From contig CM030833.1 of NCBI GenBank assembly GCA_018105865.1, forward strand, positions 10,026,881-10,090,880: 64,000 bases of DNA. Direction: 5' to 3'. Origin of the DNA: Metaphire vulgaris (taxonomy: Eukaryota > Annelida > Clitellata > Crassiclitellata > Megascolecidae). A program made the translations under genes and the position numbers. Shown here one piece after another: positions 49,049-62,364 of the stretch (positions within the stretch are counted from its first letter, which is position 1; every line of letters begins with the position of its first letter). The notes beneath the pieces were generated by a model. That model searched no databases. It was not told the DNA's origin and was given only the letters and a program-made list of their open reading frames with translations.

Positions 49049-50299
49049 CAGAGTTGTCCATGGGTCGGTTTTGTCAACCCAAACCCAACCCAACCCACCA
49101 AATTTCCAACCCAACTCAACCCAAACAAAATTCATGTTTTCTGACCCAAACCCAACCCAACCCATCCATACAAAAACGTGAAAGTACAATCGCAATTTTA
49201 AAAACATACATACATTCAAGCACATAAAATTAGTTATTTGCTTATTTCGAGTTGTTATTGCAACAAACCGGAAATTCATCATTCTCATAATTGAGAAACA
49301 ATGATTGTATTAATGCCAGCGTCGCCGTGATGTGATGCATTTAATTTAATGTATGTATGCATATATTCGAAACAACTTCCATAGTGCCGTAACATAGACT
49401 GGTCAAAGAAGCACGTTGCGTCGGCAGCCATGGGGGTTTGACCCCCCAAACCGCGTCAGAAAGTTAAAAATAGATGGAAGCACATTAACAAAATTTTTCG
49501 TCGGTAGCCAGGGGTAACCTCCTCCCTCTTGGCTACACTGCTGGACATCGATTCGCTTGATCAGTTTTTACAGACAAGAAGAATAGTTCACTGTTATAAG
49601 ACTGGAAGGAACACAATTATAGTTACTGAGAACACACACACAGGCAGACACACACAGACAGACAGACACACAGCTCTAAAAGGAAGAAAGCAAGGACAAA
49701 TATCATGAAGAAAATCTATAATTATATAGTAGAGATAAGGCATCCAACCTGTCTTTTGCATAGTTGTTCTGATGGAATTTCGATCAGAACAAAGCGACTG
49801 ATTAATACATTTATTAAACTAGATCGCAAAATATTTGACTGAGAAACGTAACAGGTAAAACTGTTGTGCACCTTCCCTCATGGAGCCCTAAGCACGTGCT
49901 TAGTAGGCTTAATGGTTAATCCAGCCCTGCTATTGTCAACTGGCCGTGGTCGGTTTATAAAAGGAATGCGTTAAAACAAGCCAACAACAGCCGTTCACAT
50001 GATTTGATCTATCTGAATAGCTATTGTCCACTGTTTACATACTTCTGAATGCACTGCCTACGATGGAATGTAGGTTAACGTATATGGCGCCATTTTTAAT
50101 GACATAATACAAGAAACTAATACTTTGTCAACGAAGAAAACATAAAACCTATATTTAACGTGGTTAACAGAATAACTGGTGCAGATTCACGAAACCTAAC
50201 CCAACCCAACCCATCATTTTTTTAAAAAATCTCGACTCAAACCCAACCCAACCCAACCCAACTCAACCCATGGGTTAACCCAACCCATGGACAACTCTG
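49049..50299. mobile_element. hAT-like element (1251 bp) inserted in a microsatellite
   Basis: CAGAGTTGTCCATGGGT and ACCCATGGACAACTCTG are perfect inverted ends. Flanks are ACTACTAC on both sides, an 8-bp duplication indistinguishable from the repeat itself. Subterminal regions are full of CCCAACCCAA repeats. A fragment at about 49430-49545 ending GGCTACACTGCTG resembles another MITE. No transposase seen. Confidence 0.85.
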
Positions 50300-50332
<33 letters not shown>

Positions 50333-50520
50333 GCTACTACTGCTACTACTACTGCTACTACTACTACTACTACTACTAGTAGTAGTAGTAGTAGTAGTAG
50401 TCATAGTAGTAGTAGTCATAGTAGCAGTAGTAGTAGTGTAGTAGTAGTTGTAGACTACTACTACACTACTACTGATGCTGCCGCCGCTGCTACTACCGAT
50501 ACTGCTACGCTACTACTACT
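50300..50520. repeat. (CTA)n/(TAG)n inverted triplet repeats
   Basis: CTA triplets up to about 50378 are followed by TAG triplets to about 50450, then CTAC again. This makes a long imperfect palindrome able to form a hairpin. Confidence 0.9.
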
Positions 50521-52005
50521 CCATACTGCCGCTACTGCTGATTTGATGATGCTGACGACGATGGTGACTGATGTTTTCATTTGTTCAGTTCATACACTCG
50601 ACTGTTTACAAGTGTTTTGATGCGTTGGTCATGTGACTATCACTTCAGCGAGCATGACGTACACAGGCTGTTCGTGGTCATCTTAGTCAGTCATGCTTTG
50701 GTGATGTTATATTGAGCTGATGTGACCAGCGTTGGCAAAGTAGCAACCTCCGAAATCCGACCGCCCGCCTCAGCCTCCAGCCCCCGTTTGCAACAGAGGC
50801 GACAGCCGAACAAGTGTTGTTTGCAAGGTTCCTCTGTGTAATTGGGAGGCGATCGTAACCGTGGGACGTTAACTTTGACTTGTATTTGGCGGTTAGTCAG
50901 ATATTCTGCCCTGGGGCCATCCAACACCCTCTCCCTCTCCCTTGTTCCGCTTTGTATGACGTCGATGACGAATGCCTACAGTTGGAGGAATATTCTTTTG
51001 GTTCTTTAATCCTCCATTTCCGCCAAAACACAAAAAACATTTTCTCTTCGTCATCTTCGTAATTTTTCGTCTGTTCTGTTTCTTCATTATTGAGCACTAG
51101 AAATATCGCCTTATCGTCGAGTTCACGTTGGCAAAACCATCCGCAGACATCACCAGCTGGCGGTGGGAGATGATTCGAGTGGTGGTGAGGGGGAAGGGGA
51201 AAGGCGGTCGGAAGGGAAAGCGGTGATAGCGATCAGCGCTCTCTGTGTGCTTTGTAATCGGCGATCCCTGCGGTTCGCTTTGTAAGAGGAGGCTGATGCT
51301 TTGGAGGAAAAGGAGCAGCCTGGGACGGGAAAATTCTTAAAAGACGAAAACTGTTTTACGGAGAACGATCCGAAACGAGCGGATGGAGAGAAATCTTCTT
51401 CGCGTTCTGAGGAGAGACTCGATGAATGCAAGCCGCACAGGACGCTCAGTAATAATTATAAGCGAAACGTCGTTACTGAGCTAAAAAAAGGCAGAGTCAT
51501 TTCTTAGATTCAACGCGCCATGCATAGGAGCGCTGAAGATCCTTCGATTTCCCCAAGAAATCAAGGCATCAAAGCTCGATGGACAAAGTTGTTACTTGCT
51601 AGCCTTTCCAGCTAAGGATGTCCTTCTCGCCATACACTTTTAGTTGAACAACTATTATACTAACACGCTCTCGATTAATAAACAGTTGTGCAGTTTGAAT
51701 CGTTTTATCATCGGTAGAACATTAAGTTGATTAAGCCTATACGCAGTTTCTTAATTCACTTCGTGTTTTGTCGCCCTTCCCTCGGCAATTAAGTGACTGC
51801 GTGGTTCTATTATTGACTGAAAATACCTCAAATCGAAGACAATATAGGGTTTCTTTTGTCTGCCTACTTTTCGGTTGATTTTCTTTCTTAAATTTCGTAC
51901 TATTCGCTTGAAAATACCTCCAGAATGTCTCATTCTAAATATCAAAAAATCTGAACAGAACATGGAACATGGCTTTCATTCTTATCAAGATCATATACAG
52001 TAGGT

Positions 52006-52421
52006 CAGTGATGGGCACACAATTTTTATCCGAGGACCGCAAGAGTGTCTGCGATGAAAGCCGAGGGCCGCACACATTCTTTCGGCATTTAGATTACAAT
52101 TTTTAAGTAGTTTCCAAAACGACGTTAACATAGCGTTATAGACATATACTGTGCAGTGAAAGTAATTATTAATAAGTCAAGACTGTCAAATCAAAGAAAA
52201 GTTAATAAATGTTAAAAGCATTATTTATATTAATCTAGTTAACAATCACGTGCCAAAGTGTAAATCCAATATGAATGCTTAAATTTCCACTAAGGTGTTG
52301 TCAAACGTCTCATATGTTTTAGAGGGCCGCACATTAATGTAGTATCTCTCGATGTCGGGGGCCGCACAAAAGGGCTTCGAGGGCCGCATGTGGCCCGCGG
52401 GCCGCACTTTGCCCATCCCTG
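52006..52421. mobile_element. hAT-like MITE, CAGTGATGGGCA family
   Basis: CAGTGATGGGCACAC and TTTGCCCATCCCTG are inverted ends, with the exact 8-bp duplication CAGTAGGT (51998-52005, 52422-52429). GC-rich GGCCGCA repeats lie near both ends. Confidence 0.93.
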
Positions 52422-53249
52422 CAGTAGGTAGTTCAACTTCAGGAGAAATTCAGGAAAGCTGTTGAGAATCATGTGGTAGCGACAGCCCTGCATGCGAACT
52501 GCTGCGTCGTTCGACGACGTTCTACTGTCTGCGCAATTTACGGCCATGATGTGAGCGTCCACAGCTGTTGGCGATATCCTGTAAATATAATATCAGCGAT
52601 TCCTAATTTCTTCATTTTCCAGGCTGTGATTACTCTAGCAATTAGATGACTGTTGCTGCGGTGATAAACCTTCCGAAGAACCTGTCGTTTGTTAATTTCA
52701 CTGTGAGCCTTTACAATAAATGCTCTCTGCCACTCGGCTATGATTATGGTTAATTAGCGTAGAACAGACTCTTAAATTATCGTGTGATGTCGAAAAATGG
52801 CCTTTTAACCTTCTCAAGTTCCAGAAGAAGAAGAAGAAGAGGCGATGTCTTCAGCGCAATGATGACGTTTTAATTCAAGTAACAGTGACACTGTTGAGCG
52901 ATTTGTCAGGGATCGGAGGTCTAACCCCCACTGGTTGAGGTCGATTCCGGGTTGGAGTTGAAATGTTGGCTCTCAGCTGTACTATCCTCCGGGGAAACCT
53001 AAGATTTTGGGGTGAAAGTCGTTCGACCATCCACTATCTTTTGGGAAAATCGACCATTGACGACCAATGATACAAAAACATTAGAGGCTCGACCATCCCC
53101 ACACTTTTTGATGAACTACGCTCTGGAGCTGATGTCGATGTACGTTAAAATCTAGACAGCCTCTTATAGGCTGTTGCATGGGCGGTTAGCAGTAGTCTAC
53201 TCTCTGAATTCGGTCAGCTATGTTAAGTGGTTACAGTTTAGCACTATAA

Positions 53250-53310
53250 CAAGGGCGGGCCAGATGTGGCCCGCGGGCCAGATGTGGCTCACAAGAGTCA
53301 TTAGAATGGC
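53250..53310. mobile_element. hAT-like end fragment
   Basis: AAGGGCGGGCCAGATGTGGC followed by a second CAGATGTGGC. Similar to known hAT MITE ends; no partner end found. Confidence 0.35.
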
Positions 53311-53967
53311 CCGTCGAGGAATTATGAACAGCATGTACATTTTGCCCGCTAACAACTCATGCACAATGTAAAATATTACTATGCCTACGAAAATTCCCTA
53401 CAATTCGGACTTTAGACAAAGAGATGAAATCAGTTGAGACAATTATACGGCAATATGATAACGGTGCTTGACATCGAATTTGCCAAGAGTTTTTGCGATT
53501 TCAGAAAACCGGAACCACAGTTTGACGTATTGGCGTTATACCTTTCACTACAGTCTATGAAAGGGCTCCTGGCGCTCATCAGCTGAAACTGATCGATCTG
53601 CAGTGTAACTTGAGTTTGAAGGAATATCTAATAGATCAGAACGGATTGTCAAGTTTTATGGATCTCTGTATGAAACCAAGTTTACCAATCTCAAAGGAAA
53701 GGTGATGAAGCTACTTGTGATGTTCGGTTGAATGTATATAGGCCTATATTTGTGAACCGACTTTTTCAACTATGAATTAAAATAAACTTGACTGACGTTC
53801 ACTTACAGTCCATTATAAGAATTTCTACTTCGGAATTACAGTCAGATTCCAGACAATCAGTGAACAATGTCAGTAGACCGCAGCAGTCTCATCGAACAAG
53901 AATTCGTGTGAAAAGTTAGGACAGAGGTAATGAGTTTGTTCTGTAGTAATAGGAAATATGTAGTACT

Positions 53968-55788
53968 AGGTGTTTACCCGTCAAAAATGACGGGGGAGAT
54001 TGGTTGTTCTACCACCCGATTTTGCGCAAATGCAATAGCATTTTATGACGGGGGAGATTGGCTGTTTTACCACCCGATTTTGCGCAAATGCAATAGCATT
54101 TTATGACGGGGGGAGATTGGCTGTTTTACCACCCGATTTTGCGCATTTAATTGCCCTTAACTCGCCGCCTTTTCCTTCAACCGAGTTAACGCCCATTCGC
54201 GGGAATTTTCTGAAACTTGATAGTCAACGTAAGTGTAATGATTTGGCAGTGTCGAACGACATGCAGTGCTTGATTCTCTTGTTTGCTGTGCTGCTTTTCA
54301 CCCCGAGCAACAGCCTGCTCCTCATTCTCACTTGATTGTCGAAAAGCTCGTGAACGCTGGACTTTTTTTGTTTTGCACGGACTGTTAGAAAGAGGAATAA
54401 AAAAGCTAAACAATGGTGCAAATCTCATCTTCTTAGCTCTTATATAGCCTGAGATATAGCAAATTTTAAAAATTGGAAACTTTCTCAGAATTCAAAACTT
54501 TCACGAAATTCACCGATAATACCTATGTTCAAACATCAGGGTCATCAGGTTAGAACTGATATATCTTTGCCAAATGTCAACCGATTTTCAAACTTTTTTG
54601 GTTTATTTTGTTCCTCTGACATCCCTTTAGAACTTTGCACCAAAGTGGGGTTACCGCAGAAAATATTTTGCTAGCGGGCTTTAAAAAATTTTGGGGAGAG
54701 GGTGATATTTTAGGCCGTAAAGTGGACTCTACCCCAAATTTTTTTGTTTTGCAGAAAGAGAAATAAACAATCTAAACAATGGTGCAAACCTCATCTTTTT
54801 AGCTCCTATATAGCCTGAGATATAGCAAATTTAAAACGTTACAGCAATCATTTCTGAAGAACGACTTCCAAAAATTAAATCCCAGTACGGTGACAGCGTC
54901 TGAAATTTAATCCACACTTGAGGGGTAATTTTTTAAAAATAGGGTTTGAGGTTAGGAAAGAGTAAATATATATAATAACGGGGCAGGGCATTGGGAGAGG
55001 AAGGGAGATTTGGGAGGAGGAAAGTGGGTTGTACGGGTTTTCAGGTTTGGAAACGGGGTTTGGGGCCGATTGGGAGGGGATGGGTTTAAGGAGAGGAAGG
55101 GGAACGGAGATTTAGGGCCGGAGCGGGAATGGGTTGGGGCTGGAATGAGTTGGGCCCGAGGCGATTGGGAGAGGGATGGGGAGAGGGAAAAGGGATGGGA
55201 GAGGGAAGGGAAGGGGTTTTGGGGCCGCATGGCCGGAATGTGTTGGGGCCAGGGGTGATTGGGAGAGGGATGAGGAGAGGGAAAAGAGATGGGGAGAGGA
55301 AAGGGTAACGGGGGTTTGGGGCCTGGGCCGGAATGGGTTGGGGCCGGGGCGATTGGGAGAGGGATGGGGAGAGGGAAAAGGGTTGGGGAGACGGAAGGGG
55401 AACAGGGGTTTGGGGGCGATTGGGAGAGGGATGGGGAGAGGGAAAATGGTTGGGGAGACGGAAGGGGAACGGGGGTTTGGGGGGGGGCGATTGGGAGAGG
55501 GATGGGGAGAGGGAAGGAGATGGGGATAGGGAAGGGAAAAGGGGGTTTGGGGCCGAGGCGGGAATGGTTTGGACCTGGGCGATTGGGAGAGGGATTGGGT
55601 GAGGGAAGGGGGGACGGGGGTTTAAGCTGCAATTAAGACGCTTCGTTAAACGCTCCGTTTTGATTAAACAATATTTGGTTGTCAATGACAACAGCGTCTT
55701 GCAATACCCGCCGTGTTGCGGACGGACAGACGCGACAGACGCGACAGACGCGACAGACGGACATCGAGAATTATATAATAAGATGTCT
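53968..55788. repeat. Long dispersed repeat with G-rich core, copy 2
   Basis: The same layout as 30129-32106: CTAGGTGTTTACCCGTC start, a middle section including TCGAACGACATGCAGTGC, a G-rich minisatellite (about 54980-55625) and an end ACATCGAGAATTATAT. The first 50 bp are triplicated here (GACGGGGGAGATTGG at about 53989, 54044 and 54104). Confidence 0.88.
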
Positions 55789-57062
55789 GTAAGAATTTTG
55801 TCGTAACGAGCGTAGCTGATAATGTTTCATGCACTTCCAGCCCTTCAGAAAGCTTGAGCCCTAATTTGGTTCGTACGGCCCGGCCTGGGGAAGATTTTTT
55901 AACATGTGGCCCGCTGAAGAAAGAAGTTTCCCGCCCCTTCGCTATTAGAATATATAGCACGATGACAAAGTGTGCTAAACACTAATAATTAATTGACTAG
56001 AACTATTTCATCTGACCAACTTATGCCTTTTTATTTAATCAACCAGAGTGAAATGGTTCAAAGTAATTTGAATACTTAATATATGTCTGCCAAAACATGT
56101 TAGGAACGAAACCGAGTTTGTGTGATTACCGAATTCTGCGTTCAAACAAGCTAAAACTCACGTACGAGCATTTAAGATTTCAAGAATTTGTCCGCGTGGG
56201 TTAGGCCTATACTCCAGGCCCCATTAAAAGAGAGGGGAGTGGAAGGAGGGAGAGAGGGAGGAGACAAAAGAGAGAAGAGGAGTTGTAGGGGGTTTGGGCA
56301 CGCTCCCCACTTTTTCATTAAGGTTTGCACTTATGTTTCTCACCTTTACCTCGCATGCACCCTTTTTGGGGTGTTAGTATTTCAGATTGTTACAGATGTA
56401 ACTTCGGGTGATGTTTTGAACTTTTGATGGTATGATGCTTGTCGCTTCCATATCGCATTCAACTCCCGGGGGACGGACCACAGTGAAAAAATTGGAAAAT
56501 TAAAACCACGTCGGAAGTTTCAAAATAGGGTGAAACTGAAAATATAGATGAACCATTTACGGTGATTAACTTCCTGAAGTTTTCTTTAATTTTGTTCGAC
56601 CACGTCAAACACATTTTCTTTTTGACCACCAGAGAGGGCCATTCCATTACTCGATACTTTTTAGAAACTCTGACCGAGAACAGGTGGCAGCTGACGCGAG
56701 AAACACCTGTAGAAACTTTGTGAGGATAGGAAGGAAGTCATTTGTTTAAAAATATCTGCAATTTTTCGCAAATCTGTCCAATAGTAGTGTGAACGGTGAT
56801 ATCGTTCTATAGCTCCTGCTTTCAACAAGGCATTTTTACCTGAACAAATGTTGACAGCAGTAAGTAAGTAAGTATATGACATAAATTTTGCACTTAACCG
56901 TGTTAATAACGGATTATTTCAGATGTCTTTTCGGCGACTCATTCGTATAACTAAGACTTTTATTCTAGTTGCCCGAGCGATTCTAATAAATCGTCTTGCA
57001 ATATTTTCCAGGTGACCGCTGCTAGTAGTAGCGTAGAGATAGGGCAGTAGGCCTAATCGATG

Positions 57063-57063
<1 letters not shown>

Positions 57064-57111
<48 letters not shown>
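57064..57111. repeat. (TA)n microsatellite
   Basis: A pure TA run about 540 bp before TCF/LEF exon 4. Confidence 0.95.
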
Positions 57112-57646
57112 TCTACTCTGCTCTACTCTTGAACTGAACTGAACCAAACGCTATATACCGGTAAATCTATGCAAAAGACGTCACATATGGTCGTCCATGT
57201 ATCATGTAACAGGCATGTGCAGAAACTGTCCGATTGGCGGTCCTATAGACTCTGTATGTGTGTCTCGGTCTACCGTGGGAATTAATTTTTCTAATCCGCA
57301 GCGGAAGAAGAGCAAAACGAAGGCGTGTGAGTCTATACGACGTCTATCATCCGCGGCGCGGTCTTGGATTTCAATCATGCGTTTGACTCATCATTTCGGC
57401 TGACATTTATCTAAGCTGAAATTTATGACTTTCTTGTTGGGACTCGGCCGAAGGCAGATTGCGTTGCCAGAGGGCCCGGTTCCCAAGACGCTCTCTTAAG
57501 CGCCCTGTCGTCGAGTGATTACTCCCAGTCTGCTTTTATTTCAAAAGACTTATCTACATCGACGCACATCATCTGTTTTCAAGTGGAGTCACTTGAGCCG
57601 CAGCCGGTTTGTAATAATTGTTGACCTGTGTTTTCTGTCTTTGCAG

Positions 57647-57767
57647 GGAAAACTGTTTCCGGCGCATCCTACGCTCGGGTTCTACATGTACCCCAACGAC
57701 AGTTCCATGTCCCAACCACCGCCGGCCCATATGGGCATACCGCCCCTACAGATCGATCCAAAGACCG
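57647..57767 (+). CDS. TCF/LEF: TCF/LEF exon 4: Pro-rich segment with DPKTG
   Basis: A 121-nt exon between CTGTCTTTGCAG and AAGACCG|GTCAGT, phase 0 to phase 1. It reads GKLFPAHPTLGFYMYPNDSS then PPPAHMGIPPLQIDPKTG. This aligns with vertebrate HPLTPLITYSNEHF followed by PPPHLPADVDPKTG; in vertebrates the intron also falls at DPKTG. Internal methionines (residues 121, 127 and 136 of the model) could start a form lacking the beta-catenin-binding domain. Confidence 0.93.
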
Positions 57768-57876
57768 GTCAGTACGATTTCAGCAACTGTTGCATGCCTT
57801 CTGGCAAGCAACGTTCAGCAACAGTTAAATTCATTTGTTAAACCCATAATCGTATGTGTACGCTTCTCACCAGATA

Positions 57877-58077
57877 CAGTGAAATCCCGTTAACAACGGA
57901 CTTCGAGAGACCGAAAACGTCATTATTAACCGAATGTCCTTATTAACCGAATTATTGTCTGTGTTAAACGAGCCCAAAGAATGTGTAGAACTGTAGATCA
58001 TAGGGCTATGCAAATTAAATGGTCTATGTCAACCGATGGTTCGTGTTATTCTCGGACGTGACAACGGGGTTTTACTG
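57877..58077. mobile_element. pogo/Tigger-like MITE
   Basis: CAGTGAAATCCCGTTA and AACGGGGTTTTACTG are inverted ends flanked by TA on both sides. It lies 110 bp into TCF/LEF intron 4. Confidence 0.75.
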
Positions 58078-58291
58078 TAGTTCACGAGTTTTATCATCTT
58101 TTCCCTTAACTGTTGAAACTTAGGCTGCTGCTGGAATCGCTTGAACTGCATGCAGTGCTTGAATGGTTTGTAATAAGACAATTTCCAGAATCTCACACAA
58201 CCGAAGGATCTATGCAAATAGGCAAAACTGTATTTTGAATCTATGCCTGTTTGCATACATGACAGTCTAGTCACAAAACCAAAGACACTTA

Positions 58292-58697
58292 GGGGCTGTC
58301 CATTAATTATGTCAACAATTTTTGGGCAATTTTGACCCCCTCCCCTTGTCAACAACTATCAACTTTCAGTTACTCCCCCCCATAATTACGTCAAAACTTT
58401 TGACCCCCCAAGATCAATGACAGGTCCCAATAACAAGGTTATTATTCTCTGCGGTGATGACCATTTTTTCCCGTTTTTGCTCGTCGAGTGTCAAAATGTG
58501 ATGGTTATGACCTTTTTTGCCATGCTTTTTTTCCTTTGTAAAAGTAGTATTCTATGAAATTTCATAGTTTTTGATTACCTGTAAAAAGCGAAATTATTGA
58601 CGTCAACTTCTCTCGACCCCCTCCCCTGTCAACAACTGTCAAACTTTTTCAAACCCCTTCCTCCCCTAAATTGTTGACGTAATTAATGGACAACCCC
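58292..58697. mobile_element. Harbinger-like MITE, copy 2
   Basis: GGGGCTGTCCATTAATTA and TAATTAATGGACAACCCC are inverted ends; flanks TTA and TTG. Same family and size as 41935-42341, with the same poly-T motif variant (about 58459-58487). In TCF/LEF intron 4. Confidence 0.8.
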
Positions 58698-59089
58698 TTG
58701 GAAAATAAACAGAGCAAACAAACAAAGCATGCAATTTTAAAGAATGCACTGAACTTGATACGCCGCAGTGCAATGGTAATGCCCTACAAAAAGAGGTCAT
58801 ATGGTCATAGGCCAAAATCAAACCCAAACTGTAAATTGTGCAAGCTTCGGTGGTCCACAGAGCATGTTGAGTTATTTTTTGCTAGTGATGATGATGATGA
58901 CAACGAAAGTCTGAGTCAGTTTTACGCAATTTAATGTCATTCTCATGAGATCATTTTCTGAGATAACATTGAAACAACCAGATGTCTAATCATGCCTTTT
59001 AAAATTCAAAAAAATTGTTTCAAGTAAACCACGCTGCTTTGCTGTTTTGATCTTGTTATAACTCATTTTGGAAGTATCTGACATTGTAG

Positions 59090-59180
59090 GACTACCAAGA
59101 CATTCGGTGTATGGGCTGCCCACCTCACCCGGTCACTTACCCCACCCTCTCTATCCGCCAGATTTTCCTCAACTACACAG
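59090..59180 (+). CDS. TCF/LEF: TCF/LEF exon 5 (two possible donors)
   Basis: The acceptor CTGACATTGTAG starts in phase 1, completing the glycine of DPKTG. It reads LPRHSVYGLPTSPGHLPHPL then YPPDFPQLHR, aligning with vertebrate IPRPPHPPDISPYYPLSPG and IPHPL. Two ends are possible. A GC donor at 59180 (ACACAG|GCAAGC) keeps HLPHPL but ends in phase 2. A GT donor at 59131 (ACCCG|GTCACT) ends right after SPG in phase 1. The exon start is secure; the end is not. Confidence 0.82.
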
Positions 59181-59648
59181 GCAAGCACTGAGTCTGTTTC
59201 ATGCGTCTGCCGTTTTCGAGTATAATAATTACGCTGTGAAAATGGCAATTTATAAAGCGCCTCTGTTTATCGTGATGCTTAACAGCGATGTTTTACTTCA
59301 AACACCAGAGTCTGTATGCATAATTGACTGCATTCGGGACACTGCAGACGCGATTCGCTTGCAATTTTTGGGCATGGCTAAGATTAATCGCAGGCGAATT
59401 TGAATTTAGAAGGGAGAGAGAGAAAAATGACTCCAGAAGAAGAACAGATTAGGCCTTGATTGAAAGAACAGAGGCACCCGGTTAGCACCAGCTGCTGGAC
59501 GACGAAACAACTGCTTTCAGTTTGCGATTATTTTTCTGCAGTTGCAATGCGAAGAAATGCAAACGCCTTCCTTTCAGGTCTGTCAGTGAGGAAATATTGT
59601 CTCTGAATGTTAAACTGAATTAGCTGAAGAGTCAACTATTGCTATGAC

Positions 59649-60009
59649 CAGACCCGTTGAGAGAAATTCCGGGCCCCAGGGCAGAGCAGTCATGGGCCTA
59701 TAAAAAGTTTGGAAGTTTATATTTTTAAAAGAAAGTTTGTCCTCAAAATATTCAAAAGTTTTCATAAAAATACAAAATATAGCCTACAGATCAAGCGTGA
59801 GTAGTGATGAACTACTTTTTGTTTGTCAGACTTTTCAGGACTTTGAAGTACAAGCAAGGCCTTCTTTGACGCCCCCCAACCGCCTTCAGCGTGTTCATAA
59901 AAATAAATAGTATTGCGTGAGATAACATTTTGCGGACCCGTCCGGGCCCCCTACAGATCGCCGAGCCCCTGGGCATTCCCCCTCTCTGACCCCTCTCTCG
60001 GCGGGCCTG
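59649..60009. mobile_element. hAT-like MITE, CAG(A)CCCGTTGAGAG end
   Basis: Related to 28826-29093 (AATTCCGGGCCCC, GGACCCGTCCGGGCC). Right end TCTCGGCGGGCCTG. Flanks GCTATGAC and ATTATGAC agree at 6 of 8. A degenerate motif copy is at about 59811-59828. Confidence 0.72.
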
Positions 60010-60278
60010 ATTATGACCAGCGCTGTCCAGACTTAGGACATGTTATTTGTTGAGCCACTTATTAAGTTATTGATAAAGCATGATATCTGATAAATGCAAC
60101 TATCGTTGTGGTTAGTTAGCTAGCTGTTAGCTAAGCAGGTTGAACTCGAGGAAAAATCCGACTATGTTTGTGTTATGGAAGCCCTGCAATCAAATGCATC
60201 CTGGATCATTGTTTGACCTAACTGATAGAAATATTATTTTGTTCAGGTTTCACTCATTGTAGCATTGCAATATAATTG

Positions 60279-60279
<1 letters not shown>

Positions 60280-60310
<31 letters not shown>
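60280..60310. repeat. (ATT)n microsatellite
   Basis: Short ATT run. Confidence 0.9.
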
Positions 60311-61047
60311 GAGGGAATCTTTGAAGATTTACAGTACATTTGTAGGAGATTAAAAGATTTAAAATTATGATCCTATTGACTAGATGTGCATAGAAGATCA
60401 ATGCATGCAAATGGTTCGAAATGCCCTGACCAAGATAGAACCTACAAGTTTATCTGCCTTAATGTTTTAGTAATTCATTGATTTTTGTAAGCTTATAGGA
60501 ATGATTTGTTGTGTGTGTGGCGCTTGCGTGCGGGCGTTTGATGCGTGCGTGCGTGCGTGGTCAAAGTCAGTGATGCATTTGCCCATTTACCATTCATCTG
60601 AATTGTATTCAGGATATATTCCTTGTTGAAAATTTCAGTATTTTTCTGGAATGAGACGTTGAAGTCTCGTAAATATGACCTCGGTCGCTTTGCTTTGTTT
60701 TGTTCTTGACCTTTTGTGAAAAGTTGAATCTTTGAAATAGTCATTCATCGAATAAATGGGCGTGTCTCATAATTAATAATTATACGCCGTGTCCACAAAT
60801 AACTGGCCACCCTAAACATTTTATAATAACAGGCGCAAACCTGAATGGAATTACATAAAATGTTATCCGCATGTACTCACATCTGTTACTGTTAAGGATG
60901 TTACATTTCACTTGAATCAACCAAGCCGTTTAGAAATTTTACATTTTTTCACAGAGCGGTCAAAACTTTCATTTTCCATCACAACTTAACATATGCGAGG
61001 CTGGAAATGACGTCGTTATTGATGCCCACGTGTTGCAAAGATGCAAA

Positions 61048-62364
61048 ATGGCATTATCAAAGGAAGACAGAGTTCTGATAAAGTTCCCAGAATCGAAAAG
61101 AAATATGGTGGAAAAATTTTTATCTGAATTTCTGAACCAAAAACTGGTCATCGTCGTCGTCTGTGAAACGTTTGTTGCGTTGGATCGATGCATCAAGCGA
61201 ATTCGTCTGATCGTAAACAGGGCAGCGGCGGCCGACTGTGCGCCGCACAGACGAACACATTGAAATCGTGGAAAATCTTGCTTTGAGTCAAGAAAATGAC
61301 CCTGGAAGGCTGGAACACACCGAACGGTTCATCAGATCATGAGAGAAACTGGTATTTCAAGATCGTCTGTTCATGATATCATCCGAAGAGACCGGAAACA
61401 CTCAAATGTTTTAGGATGAAAAGAGCTCGAGACAGACATGACCGATGACGACAAGGTCAAGCGTCTGCATTGGGCAAAGCGATTGCTCAGAGGCGTTATC
61501 CAGAACAATCCATATTCCATTCATATGGTTTACAGACGAGAAATTGTTCACTATCGCCCTCCAATCAGCCTCCAGAATGATCGCTTGTACGCTAGGGCTG
61601 GAACGCAGACGAAACGGTTGCAAACCGAACGTCTTCTGCGTAAACAGTGGCGTAAACCTGGCGTCAACTTTGGGGGGATAAAATCGTTCATAAAGTCAGG
61701 TCAGACCCCCTTTTCATCCCCAAAAAGTCTTGACGAGCAAAAAAGGTAATCCACAATGAGTGATTTCACCAGATTTTAACAAAAGGCACCAAACATTGGA
61801 GGAATAATTGATACTCTGTCCCCTCTTACTAATTATTGGGGGACCGTCCCCCGCCGTCCCCCGTGTTTTACGCCCATGTGCGTAAACGTCCTATGTTTTC
61901 CAAATCCCTCGTGGTATCTGTCGGTGTTTCGGCACTTGGGTGCACAAATTTTATTTTCATAAACCCTGGTAAAAGATCAATGGTGAATACTACTGAAACA
62001 CGCTGCTCAAAAAACATCTCCTGCCGACCATTCGTTCTGTGTCCGGACAATTCTTCACCTTCCAGCAGGACAATGAATGCACCAACCCACCATACTCGTG
62101 ATACGACTGCACTGCTGGCAGCTGAGACACCAGACTTTACTGGTCCAGCTCATTGGCCTCCGAATAGTCCAGATCTCAATCCTGTGGATTACAAAATTTG
62201 GGGGATTTTTCAGGAGCGCGTCTATACCGCGGCTGCCAGATTCAGAACGCTGATCATCTGAAAAAGTGTCTCATTGAGGAGTGGCGCCATTTTGATCAAG
62301 GAATAATAGACAGAGCTGTAAATCAGTGGTTGGGTCGACTGCGTAAATGCATCCGAGCGAAATA
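61048..62364 (+). pseudogene. Mariner-type transposase pseudogene
   Basis: Starts MALSKEDRVLIKFPESKR, a helix-turn-helix N-terminus. It continues in changing frames: RETGISRSSVHDIIRR, IPFIWFTDEKLFTIA (first catalytic Asp), KSLVVSVGVSALGC, a damaged QQDNAP block (second Asp) and HWPPNSPDLNPVDYKIWG (third). Counting from the second Asp, 37 residues separate it from the Asp of NPVD, hence DD37D spacing. The frame is broken by several indels, including a small insertion within the DNAP block, and by the nested MITE. It cannot make protein. Confidence 0.88.
61645..61878. mobile_element. hAT-like MITE nested in the mariner transposase
   Basis: CAGTGGCGTAAACCTGGCG at the left and TTTTACGCCCATG at the right, with exact 8-bp duplications TGCGTAAA (61637-61644, 61879-61886). 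It carries TGACGAGCAAAAAAGGT (61731-61747). Same family as 7238 and 24750. Confidence 0.92.

Noticed and set aside
51301..51507. 68-codon charged frame in intron 3
   Set aside because: No donor in the phase needed by exon 4 and no recognised domain.
54952..55691. Open frames of 201-226 residues in the second long-repeat copy
   Set aside because: Same minisatellite artefact as at 31 kb.
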